DNA of 64,000 nucleotides from Acidobacteriota bacterium (lineage in GTDB: Bacteria > Acidobacteriota > Thermoanaerobaculia > Thermoanaerobaculales > Thermoanaerobaculaceae). The DNA is taken from assembly GCA_016213675.1 (NCBI GenBank), contig JACQZW010000039.1, forward strand, positions 1 through 64,000, read 5' to 3'. The notes beneath the pieces were generated by a model, which was not told the origin of the DNA, searched no databases, and worked only from the letters and a program-made list of their open reading frames with translations. Numbering within the stretch: position 1 is the stretch's first letter; every line of letters starts with the position of its first letter. A program made the translations under genes and the position numbers. This document shows, piece after piece, positions 1 through 7,019 of this stretch.

Positions 1-216
1 AGGCGCCGATCGCCGCGGGGAGACGCCAGCGCCGTTCTCATGGCGAATGGCGAGGGGCCCCGCGGCGAGCGGCGCAGTCCGGTCGCTCGCGGAGTAGTCT
101 CGGCGCGGGCTCGCGGGGGCGAGGCCGGATCGAGGGGGCCGCGCACCCCAGGGGCACAACAAGGGGACGGACCTGGGTCCGTGATTGGCGGCGAGCCGTG
201 GGGGTGGCCCTCCAAG

Positions 217-262
217 CGCCTCGGGATCGCTTCGTCGCTTCGCTCCTCGCGATGACGAGGCG
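217..262. repeat. REP-like imperfect palindrome
   Basis: Arms CGCCTCGGGATCGC (217-230) and GCGATGACGAGGCG (249-262) pair with about two mismatches around a TTCGTCGCTTCGCTCCT loop. Similar 'TCGCTTCGCTCCTCGCGATGAC' intergenic palindromes are familiar from many bacterial genomes as REP/MITE-like debris. That resemblance is from memory and was not searched. Confidence 0.55.
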
Positions 263-289
263 AAGTCGACGGGCACGCCCTCACCCCGA

Positions 290-310
290 CCCTCTCCCGC
301 CGGGAGAGGG
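290..310. repeat. Perfect 9-bp hairpin
   Basis: CCCTCTCCC (290-298) and GGGAGAGGG (302-310) form a perfect stem with a GCC loop. There is no downstream T-tract, so it is not a canonical intrinsic terminator. It sits between the two direct-repeat copies. Confidence 0.6.
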
Positions 311-460
311 CGCCCCCGCCCAACCGCAGGGTGGGCAAGTCGGGGACGGACCTGGGTCCGTGACTTGCGGCACGGCTGGGGGCAGGCCCGCCAAGCCAGC
401 CGCGTGGCCGCCAGCGCGCTTGACCGAGGGAGAGCGGTTGCCTACCGTGGCGGGGCCACC

Positions 461-3400
461 ATGACGAAGCCCGCGAACGTCCTCGACCTCTTCCACCCGG
501 TGATCCGGGCGTGGTTCGCCGAGCGCCTCGGCGAGCCGACCGAGATTCAGGCGCTCGCGTGGCCGCGGGTCGCGGCGGGCGAGCACGCGCTGCTCGTCGC
601 GCCGACCGGGTCGGGCAAGACGCTGGCTGCGTTCCTGTGGGCGCTCGACCGGCTGCTCACCGGGGCGTGGTCGCCGGGTCGCGTGCGGGTGCTCTACGTG
701 TCGCCGCTCAAGGCGCTCGGCAACGACGTGCGGCGCAACCTCCTCGTGCCGCTCGAGGAGATCCGGGCGCGGTTCGACGCGGCCGGGGAGCCGGTTGCCG
801 ACGTGCGGGTGCTGGTGCGGACGGGGGACACGCCGGCGGAGGAGCGGGCGCGGATGGCGCGGCGGCCGCCGGAGATCCTCATCACGACGCCGGAGAGCCT
901 CAACATCCTGCTCACCTCGCGGGGCGGGCGGGCGATGCTCGGAGGGGTGCGCTCGGTGATCCTCGACGAGGTGCACGCGGTGGTCGGCGGCAAGCGCGGC
1001 GTGCAGGAGATCACCGCGGTCGAGCGGCTCGTGCGGCTGGCCGGCGAGGTCCAGCGCGTGGCGCTGTCGGCCACCGTCGAGCCGCCCGAGACCGTCGCCG
1101 CCTGGGTCGGCGGCTGGGAGCGGCGCGGCGAGGACGGCTGGCGGCGGCGCCCGGTCACGATCGTCCGCTCGCGCACGCCGAAACGCTACGACCTGTCGGT
1201 GCGCTACGTCGCCGCCGGCAGCGCGACCGACGACGAGCCCGTCGCGGGCGACGAGCTGTGGGCGCGCCTCGCCGCCGAGCTGCGCCGGCCGCTGCGCGTC
1301 AACCGCTCGACGCTGGTGTTCGCCAACTCCAAGCGCACGGTCGAGAAGGTCGCTCGGCTCGTCAACGAGGACGAGCCGGAGCCGATCATGGTCGCCCACC
1401 ACGGCGCGCTCTCCCGCGAGCTGCGCACCGTCGTCGAGGAGCGCCTCAAGGCCGGCCAGCTCCGCGGCATCGTGGCGACCAACTCGCTCGAGCTCGGCAT
1501 CGACATCGGCGCCCTCGACGAGGTCGTGCTGGTCCAGACGCCGCCGACGATGGCGGCGGCGGCGCAGCGGGTGGGGCGGGCCGGGCACCAGGTCGGGGCG
1601 ACCTCGCGGGCCCGCTTCCTGCCCTTGGCGCCGCGCGACCTCCTCGACGCCGCGGTGGTCGCCCGCGCCGTCCGCGACGGGGTGATCGAGACCGTCCGCC
1701 CGGTCGCCGGCGCCCTCGACGTGCTCGCCCAGGTGATCGTCTCGATGACCGCCACCGAGACCTGGCCGCGGGAGGAGCTGGCCGCGACGCTGCGGGCGAG
1801 CGAGCCGTACCACGCGCTCTCCGACCGCCAGCTCGACCTCGTCCTCGACATGCTGGCCGGCCGCTACCGCGCCGCCCGGGTGCGCGACCTCAAGGCACTC
1901 GTCGCGGTCGACGAGGTGGACGGCACGGTGCGCGGCCGGCCCGGCGCCGAGCGGTTGGTCTACCGCGCCGGCGGGACGATCCCTGACCGCGGCTACTTCC
2001 ACCTCCGGACCGCCGAGGGGGGCGCGCTGCTCGGCGAGCTCGACGAGGAGTTCGTCTGGGAGCGCAAGGTCGGCGACGCCTTCACGATGGGGGTGCAGAC
2101 CTGGCGCATCGAGCGGATCACCCACAACGACGTGCTGGTCCGACCGGTGCGTGGCCGCGGGGCGATGGCGCCGTTCTGGCGGGCCGACGCTCGCGACCGC
2201 TCCTTCGAGCTCGCCGAGCGGCTCGGCGCCTTCCTCGAGGCGGTCGAGCCGCGCCTCGACGACGCGAGCCTGCCGGCGACGCTCGCCGCCGAGCACGACC
2301 TCGAGCCGGCGGCCGCCCGGGCGCTCGTCGGCTGGCTCGCCGGCCAGCGGGCCGCCACCGCGGGCGTCCTGCCGCACCGGCACCGCCTGGTGGTCGAGCG
2401 GGTGGTCGACCCGCAGCGGACCGGTGGACCCGCCCTGCTCATCCTCCATACCGGCTGGGGCGGCCGGGTCAACCGGCCGTTCGCGCTCGCCCTCCAGGCC
2501 GCCTGGGAGCGGCGCTTCGGCGGCACCCTGGAGGTCAACCACGACGACGACTGCGTGTCGCTCGCCCCGCCGGTCGACGTCCGGCCCGACGAGCTGCTCG
2601 CCCTGGTGCCGGCCGCCGAGGTGGAGGAGCTGCTCCGCGCGTCGCTCGAGCGCTCGGGGTTCTTCGGCGCCCGCTTCCGCGAGGCGGCCGGCATCGCGCT
2701 GCTCCTGCCCCGCGAGGGGTTCCGCCGCCGGACCCCGCTGTGGCTGTCGCGCCAGCGCGCCAAGGTGCTGCTCGAGGCGGTGCGGGAATTCGACGACTTC
2801 CCGCTCGTGCTCGAGGCGTGGCGCGCCTGCCTGGCCGACGCCTTCGACCTCGAGGCGCTCGCCCGCGTCCTCGACGAGGTCGCGACGGGCCGGATCGCCG
2901 TCGTCGCCGCGACCACCGATCGACCGTCGCCGTTCGCCGCCGGAGTGACCTGGCGGCGGACCAACGAGCTGATGTACGAGGACGACACGCCGCCCGGCGG
3001 CGGGCCGACGGCGCTGCGCCGCGACCTGCTCGCCGAGGTCGCGCTCTCTGCGCACCTGCGGCCGCGGGTGCCGCGGGTGCTCGCCGAGTCGCTCGGCCGC
3101 AAGCTCGCCCGCACCTACCCGGGCTACGCGCCGCGGAGCTCGCCGGAGCTGCTCGAGTGGGTCAAGGAGCGGGCGGTGCTGCCGGTTCCCGCCTGGCGCG
3201 AGCTGCTCGCCGCGGTGGAGCGCGACAGCGGGCGCGAGGCGCTCGAGCTGGTCGCGGAGATCGCCGGGAAGATCGCCGCCGTCGTCGTTCCCGGCGCGGA
3301 CGGGCCGGTGTTCGTCGCGGCCGTCGAGGCGCTTCCCCGCGTGCTTCGCGCACTCGGCCTCGCGCGCGGCGACGTCTCCCTGTGGTCGGCGACGCTCGAC

Positions 3401-4948
3401 GGCGCGCCGGCGGACGCGGCGTCCGCCGCCTTCGCCGGGCTGCGCGGCCGGCGGCCGCGCGACGACGAGGACGAGGGCGACCCGGCCGCCGAGCTGCTCG
3501 CCGAGGTGCTCCGCTTCCACGGCCCGGTGCCGCGCGCTTCGCTCGCCGGCCTGCTGCCCCTCGACGAGCCGCGCCTCGCCGACGCGCTCGCCGGGCTCGC
3601 CGACGCGCAGCGCGTGGTGGACGGCGAGCTGACCGAGGACGCGCCCGGCCTCGAGGTGTGCGACGCCGAGAACCTCGAGCGGCTGCTGCGCCTGGCGCGG
3701 GCGGCGGCGCGGCCGGCGTTCGAGGCGCTGCCGGCGGCGGCGTGGCCTTCGTTCGTCGCCGGCTGGCAGGGGCTCGGCGGCCAGCACGCCGGCGTCGACG
3801 GCCTGCGCGGAGCCCTGGAGAAGCTGTTCGGCTTCGCGGCGCCCGCCGAGGCGTGGGAGGCCGAGATCCTCCCCGCGCGCCTCGAGCCCTACGTCCCGGC
3901 GTGGCTCGACGCGCTCCTCGCCGAGGGCGAGCTCGCGTGGTTCGGCTGCGGCACCGAGAAGCTGGCGTTCGCGCTGGCGGGCGACCGCGACCTCTTCGTC
4001 GGCCCGTCGCGGCGCGACGAGGCGGCGCTCGCGGGCCTGCTGCCCGACGGCGCTGGGCGTTTCCCCTTCGAGACGCTCCTCGCCCGCACCGGCGTGCCTT
4101 CGCCTGAGCTCGCGCGCCGGCTGTGGGCGGCGGCGTGGCGTGGCGAGGTGTCGAACGACGGTTTCGCGGCCGTGCGGCGCGGCATCGAGACCTCGTTCGC
4201 TCCGGCCGAGGCTGAGCGGTCCGCCGAGCCGCCGCCTGCGGGCCGCGGCCGGCGCCTGCGCTTCGGGCGCTGGCAGGCGTCGCGCCCGTTCGCCGGCAAC
4301 TGGTTCCGCCTCGCCGCGGCCGAAGCTCCCCTCGACGCCCTCGACGCCGACGAGCTCGACCGCGACCGCGCACGGGCGGTGCTCGAGCGCTACGGCGTGG
4401 TGTTCCGCGAGCTGCTCGAGCGGGAGCCGGCGGCGCTCGGCTGGGGGCGGCTGTTCCGCGCGCTGCGCCTCATGGAGCTGTCCGGCGAGGTCGTGGCCGG
4501 CCAGTTCTTCCTCGGCCTCGGCGGCCTACAGTTCGCGCTGCCGTCGGCGCTGCGCCGCCTGCAGGACGGCGGAGGCGGCGCGGGAGTCGCGTGGATGAAC
4601 GCCGCCGACCCGGCGTCGCCGTGCGGTCTCGGGCTCGATCTCGGCCTCCCGCTGCCGCGCCGCGTCGCCACCTCGCACCTCGTCGTGCTCGGCGGGCGCG
4701 TCGTCGCGGTGTCGGAGCGGCGCGGCAAGGCGCTCGCCATCGCGATCGGCCCGGAGCATCCGCGGCTGCCCGATGTGCTCGGTTTCCTCAAGGCGATGCT
4801 GACGAGGCCGGTCCGCCCGCTGCGCGCGGTGCGGGTCGAGACGATCAACGGCGAGCCGGCGGCGACCGGCGCCTACCGCGAGGTGCTCGCGTCGCTGTTC
4901 CACGTCACCCGGGACGGCGGCGCGCTGCGGCTCGGTCGGCGATACTAG
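461..4948 (+). CDS. lhr: Lhr-type large ATP-dependent DNA/RNA helicase
   Basis: A 1495-residue superfamily 2 helicase, close in length to E. coli Lhr (about 1540). Motif I APTGSGKT lies at residues 48-54, motif II DEVH at 169-172, an SAT motif follows, and motif VI QRVGRAGH is near 370, all in the first 450 residues. The rest carries the winged-helix and Lhr-specific C-terminal regions. Family knowledge places it in repair as a 3'-5' translocase unwinding DNA-RNA hybrids. The ATG at 461 (MTKPANVLDLFHP) was chosen because the upstream in-frame codons run through intergenic repeats and have no family similarity. The alkyltransferase gene follows after 30 bp, consistent with a repair operon. Confidence 0.93.
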   Translation: MTKPANVLDLFHPVIRAWFAERLGEPTEIQALAWPRVAAGEHALLVAPTGSGKTLAAFLWALDRLLTGAWSPGRVRVLYVSPLKALGNDVRRNLLVPLEEIRARFDAAGEPVADVRVLVRTGDTPAEERARMARRPPEILITTPESLNILLTSRGGRAMLGGVRSVILDEVHAVVGGKRGVQEITAVERLVRLAGEVQRVALSATVEPPETVAAWVGGWERRGEDGWRRRPVTIVRSRTPKRYDLSVRYVAAGSATDDEPVAGDELWARLAAELRRPLRVNRSTLVFANSKRTVEKVARLVNEDEPEPIMVAHHGALSRELRTVVEERLKAGQLRGIVATNSLELGIDIGALDEVVLVQTPPTMAAAAQRVGRAGHQVGATSRARFLPLAPRDLLDAAVVARAVRDGVIETVRPVAGALDVLAQVIVSMTATETWPREELAATLRASEPYHALSDRQLDLVLDMLAGRYRAARVRDLKALVAVDEVDGTVRGRPGAERLVYRAGGTIPDRGYFHLRTAEGGALLGELDEEFVWERKVGDAFTMGVQTWRIERITHNDVLVRPVRGRGAMAPFWRADARDRSFELAERLGAFLEAVEPRLDDASLPATLAAEHDLEPAAARALVGWLAGQRAATAGVLPHRHRLVVERVVDPQRTGGPALLILHTGWGGRVNRPFALALQAAWERRFGGTLEVNHDDDCVSLAPPVDVRPDELLALVPAAEVEELLRASLERSGFFGARFREAAGIALLLPREGFRRRTPLWLSRQRAKVLLEAVREFDDFPLVLEAWRACLADAFDLEALARVLDEVATGRIAVVAATTDRPSPFAAGVTWRRTNELMYEDDTPPGGGPTALRRDLLAEVALSAHLRPRVPRVLAESLGRKLARTYPGYAPRSSPELLEWVKERAVLPVPAWRELLAAVERDSGREALELVAEIAGKIAAVVVPGADGPVFVAAVEALPRVLRALGLARGDVSLWSATLDGAPADAASAAFAGLRGRRPRDDEDEGDPAAELLAEVLRFHGPVPRASLAGLLPLDEPRLADALAGLADAQRVVDGELTEDAPGLEVCDAENLERLLRLARAAARPAFEALPAAAWPSFVAGWQGLGGQHAGVDGLRGALEKLFGFAAPAEAWEAEILPARLEPYVPAWLDALLAEGELAWFGCGTEKLAFALAGDRDLFVGPSRRDEAALAGLLPDGAGRFPFETLLARTGVPSPELARRLWAAAWRGEVSNDGFAAVRRGIETSFAPAEAERSAEPPPAGRGRRLRFGRWQASRPFAGNWFRLAAAEAPLDALDADELDRDRARAVLERYGVVFRELLEREPAALGWGRLFRALRLMELSGEVVAGQFFLGLGGLQFALPSALRRLQDGGGGAGVAWMNAADPASPCGLGLDLGLPLPRRVATSHLVVLGGRVVAVSERRGKALAIAIGPEHPRLPDVLGFLKAMLTRPVRPLRAVRVETINGEPAATGAYREVLASLFHVTRDGGALRLGRRY

Positions 4949-4978
4949 GAGGAGGATGGAGGACGCGGAGGTGCCGTC

Positions 4979-5527
4979 GTGACGCTGTTCGTGCATGCGT
5001 TCGCCTCGCCGGTCGGGGAGCTGCTCGCCGCCGTCGAGGAGGGAGGCCGCCTGGTCGGGCTCGAGTTCGTCGACACCCACCGTGCCCAGGCGCTGCTCGA
5101 CGGCTGGCGGGCCGGCGGCCGCGAGGTGGTCCACGACGTTCCGCGCTGCGCCGAGGTCGTGCGCCAGCTCGGCGAGTACTTCGCCGGGGATCGGCGCGCC
5201 TTCGACCTCGAGGTGGCGCCGGAGGGCACCGGCTTCCAGCGCCGGGTGTGGGAGGAGCTGCGGCGGATCCCGTACGGGACCACGATCTCCTACGGTGAGC
5301 TCGGGCGGAGGCTCGGCGGGACGACGTTCACGCGAGCGGCGGGCCGGGCCAACGGCGCCAACCCGGTCGCCATCGTCATCCCGTGCCACCGCGTGATTGG
5401 CGCCGACGGCTCGCTGGTCGGCTACGGCGGCGGCCTCGAGGTGAAGCGGACGCTCCTCGAGCTCGAGGGAGCGCTGCCGACCGCGGCGCGGCAGCGGGGC
5501 GAGCAGCTCACCCTGGATCTCGACTGA
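4979..5527 (+). CDS. ogt: Methylated-DNA--protein-cysteine methyltransferase
   Basis: 182 residues. The C-terminal half carries the suicide-enzyme active site IPCHRVIG with acceptor Cys136, preceded by the helix-turn-helix region FQRRVWEELRRIPYGTTISY typical of Ogt/MGT proteins. It removes O6-alkyl groups from guanine (and O4-alkyl thymine) by transfer to that cysteine. The GTG start at 4979 follows an AGGAGGA sequence 30 bp downstream of the lhr stop, so the two repair genes are probably co-transcribed. There is no AraC-like Ada domain, so it is the non-regulatory single-domain type. Confidence 0.93.
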   Translation: MTLFVHAFASPVGELLAAVEEGGRLVGLEFVDTHRAQALLDGWRAGGREVVHDVPRCAEVVRQLGEYFAGDRRAFDLEVAPEGTGFQRRVWEELRRIPYGTTISYGELGRRLGGTTFTRAAGRANGANPVAIVIPCHRVIGADGSLVGYGGGLEVKRTLLELEGALPTAARQRGEQLTLDLD

Positions 5528-5535
5528 CCCGGGCG

Positions 5536-5541
5536 TAGACT
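5536..5541 (+). promoter_or_regulatory. -10 hexamer TAGACT, leaderless type
   Basis: TAGACT lies 7 nt before the ATG of the 24-codon frame at 5549, the same geometry seen at many gene starts in this window. No convincing -35 is visible. Confidence 0.4.
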
Positions 5542-5548
5542 GGCCGCG

Positions 5549-5623
5549 ATGCCCGAGAACGGCCTGGACCGCGCTGACTTTGACGGGCCGGCGCCGACCG
5601 CGGGCCGGCGCGAGAGGCGCTGA
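5549..5623 (+). CDS. Possible 24-aa leader peptide ahead of a glycosyltransferase
   Basis: A short frame MPENGLDRADFDGPAPTAGR (plus four residues) starts at ATG 5549, 7 nt after a TAGACT hexamer, and ends in TGA at 5621-5623. The GTG of the glycosyltransferase begins at the very next base, 5624, in the same frame. It could be a translated leader that feeds ribosomes to the GTG, or the original N-terminus of the downstream gene cut off by a nonsense codon. I recognise no family, and it could also be chance. Confidence 0.3.
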   Translation: MPENGLDRADFDGPAPTAGRRERR

Positions 5624-6976
5624 GTGGCGGACCTCCGTACCCTCGCGGCGTCGGTCCGGACGCTCCGGCTCGAAGGCTGGCGCGCCGCGCTCGACCGCCT
5701 CGTCGACCGCCGGCGCGACGCCTCGTGGATGCGTGCAGTCGTCAGGCGCGGAGGTGGCCGGGTCGACGAGGTCGCCGTCCTCAACCTGCTGCCGACGCGG
5801 CCGGCGGTCCGCCTGGGGGGCGTGCAGGTGCAGCTCCAGGCGCGGTTGGCGGCGGAGGCGGAGGCACGGCCGGTCGGGTTGCTCTTTCTCGCCGGTCCGG
5901 CATGGCGCCTGCTGCGACCTGGCGGCCCGGCTCGCGGCGAGCGGGTGACGACCGGACCCTCGGGACCCGGGGTGCGGTCCGCCGGGGAGGTTTCGGCGGC
6001 CGTGCGCGCCGCGATGGCGCGGGTCGGCGCGCGGGCCGTCCACGTCGAGAACCTTGCAGGCCTGTCGCCCGAGGTGCTGCTCGGCCTGGCCGAGGAAGGG
6101 CTCCGGATGGTCCTCGGCCTCCACGACTTCGCACCGTTCTGCCCGCGCCCGCACCTCATCGAGGCCGCGACCGGCTCGTTCTGCGGCTACTGCACGGACC
6201 CGGTGCGCTGCGCCGCCTGCCTGGCGAGCAGCGGGCCGGTGGGGCCGGGTTTCCAGGAGCGGCGCCGGGCCGTCTCCGGTGCGCTCCTCGCTGCCGCCGA
6301 GGCACTGGTCTACCCCTCGGGCTTCGCGCGTGACGCCTACCGGGCGCTCTTCCCCGGCCTCGATCCCGGGCGGCAAGAGGTCATCTCGCCCGCCGTGGCC
6401 TTGCCCGCGGTCGAGCGCCTGCCGTCACGACCGCGCGGCCCGGTGCGTCGCATCGCCTGCCTCGGCCCCATCAAGCCGCACAAGGGTGGGGCGGTGATCC
6501 TCGACGTGGTGCGACTGCTGTCCGGGACCGGGGGCCCGAGGCTGACGTTCAGGGTGTACGGCGGCGGCGACCCCGAGCTCCTCGAGCCGCTCGGACGGCT
6601 CCCCGGCGTCGAGGTCCGCGGCTCGTACCGGGCCGGCTCGCTGCCCGGCCTGCTGGCGGCCGACGAGATCGACCTGGCGTTGCTCCTCTCGGTCTGGCCA
6701 GAGACCCACGCGCTGGTGCTCGACGAGTGCGCGGTGGCCGGGGTGCCGGTCGTCGCCTTCGACCTCGGTGCGCAGGGTGCCCGGGTCCGTGAGCTCGGGC
6801 TCGGTCCGACCGTTTCCCCGGCGCTCGGTGCCCGGGGGGTCGCAGCCGCCGTGTCCACGCTGGCCAGCGCGCCGCGTGGACCGGAGGTGCCGGCAGACGT
6901 TCGAGGGCGCCTCGCCTCGCCCGGCGACGCCGCGCGGGCTTGTGTCGCGCTGTACGGTCGGCTGGGCCTCCTCTGA
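5624..6976 (+). CDS. GT4-type (group 1) glycosyltransferase with a cysteine cluster
   Basis: 450 residues with a two-domain GT-B layout. The N-terminal half carries a His-Asp-Phe segment followed by a cysteine cluster (FCPRP...CGYC...C..C, residues about 165-203), as in glycosyltransferases with a small metal-binding insert. The C-terminal half has the nucleotide-sugar region: GPIKPHKGG, then VYGGGDPE, and PETHALVLDECAVAGVPVVA, matching the family's conserved acidic motif. It should add a sugar to a surface polysaccharide or protein; the acceptor is unknown. The GTG at 5624 abuts a short frame ending in TGA. The secreted protease gene follows after 43 bp. Confidence 0.78.
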   Translation: MADLRTLAASVRTLRLEGWRAALDRLVDRRRDASWMRAVVRRGGGRVDEVAVLNLLPTRPAVRLGGVQVQLQARLAAEAEARPVGLLFLAGPAWRLLRPGGPARGERVTTGPSGPGVRSAGEVSAAVRAAMARVGARAVHVENLAGLSPEVLLGLAEEGLRMVLGLHDFAPFCPRPHLIEAATGSFCGYCTDPVRCAACLASSGPVGPGFQERRRAVSGALLAAAEALVYPSGFARDAYRALFPGLDPGRQEVISPAVALPAVERLPSRPRGPVRRIACLGPIKPHKGGAVILDVVRLLSGTGGPRLTFRVYGGGDPELLEPLGRLPGVEVRGSYRAGSLPGLLAADEIDLALLLSVWPETHALVLDECAVAGVPVVAFDLGAQGARVRELGLGPTVSPALGARGVAAAVSTLASAPRGPEVPADVRGRLASPGDAARACVALYGRLGLL

Positions 6977-7007
6977 GCCGGCGGCTGGCGGCAGCAGCGC
7001 GTTCAGG

Positions 7008-7013
7008 TAGAAT
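7008..7013 (+). promoter_or_regulatory. -10 hexamer TAGAAT for the C25 protease, leaderless type
   Basis: TAGAAT ends 6 nt before the GTG at 7020, with no Shine-Dalgarno sequence. The surrounding GGTAGAATCCCC is repeated before the glycosyltransferase at 9931 (9896-9907). Confidence 0.5.
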
Positions 7014-7019
7014 CCCCCG

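Larger units (their letters stand above)
163..389. repeat. Direct repeat pair, about 48 bp, flanking other repeats
   Basis: Copies lie at 163-210 and 342-389. The first 22 bases are identical (GGGGACGGACCTGGGTCCGT, then GA) and contain the palindrome GGACCTGGGTCC. The rest aligns with a few substitutions and one indel (TTGGCGGCGAGCCGTGGGGG against CTTGCGGCACGGCTGGGGG). The two copies bracket the palindromic elements at 217-262 and 290-310. No transposase or other coding sequence lies between them. Confidence 0.75.
1..460. other. Gene-free left edge with stacked intergenic repeats
   Basis: I see no convincing gene before the helicase start at 461. The stretch holds two diverged copies of a unit beginning GGGGACGGACCTGGGTCCGT (163 and 342), an imperfect palindrome (217-262) and a perfect 9-bp hairpin (290-310), all described separately. 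Short open frames here have no recognisable motif. The material looks like accumulated small repeats rather than a regulatory leader. Confidence 0.6.

Noticed and set aside
40-255. 71-codon frame at the left edge
   Set aside because: No ribosome site, Arg/Gly-rich shadow-like composition and overlap with the direct repeat.
281-3787. Very long minus-strand open frame opposite lhr
   Set aside because: It has Arg/Gly/Pro-rich, motif-free protein, the usual antisense shadow of a high-GC gene; lhr on the plus strand has every helicase motif.
4526-6376. 616-codon minus-strand frame over ogt and the glycosyltransferase
   Set aside because: Shadow frame spanning two real genes, with no recognisable family.
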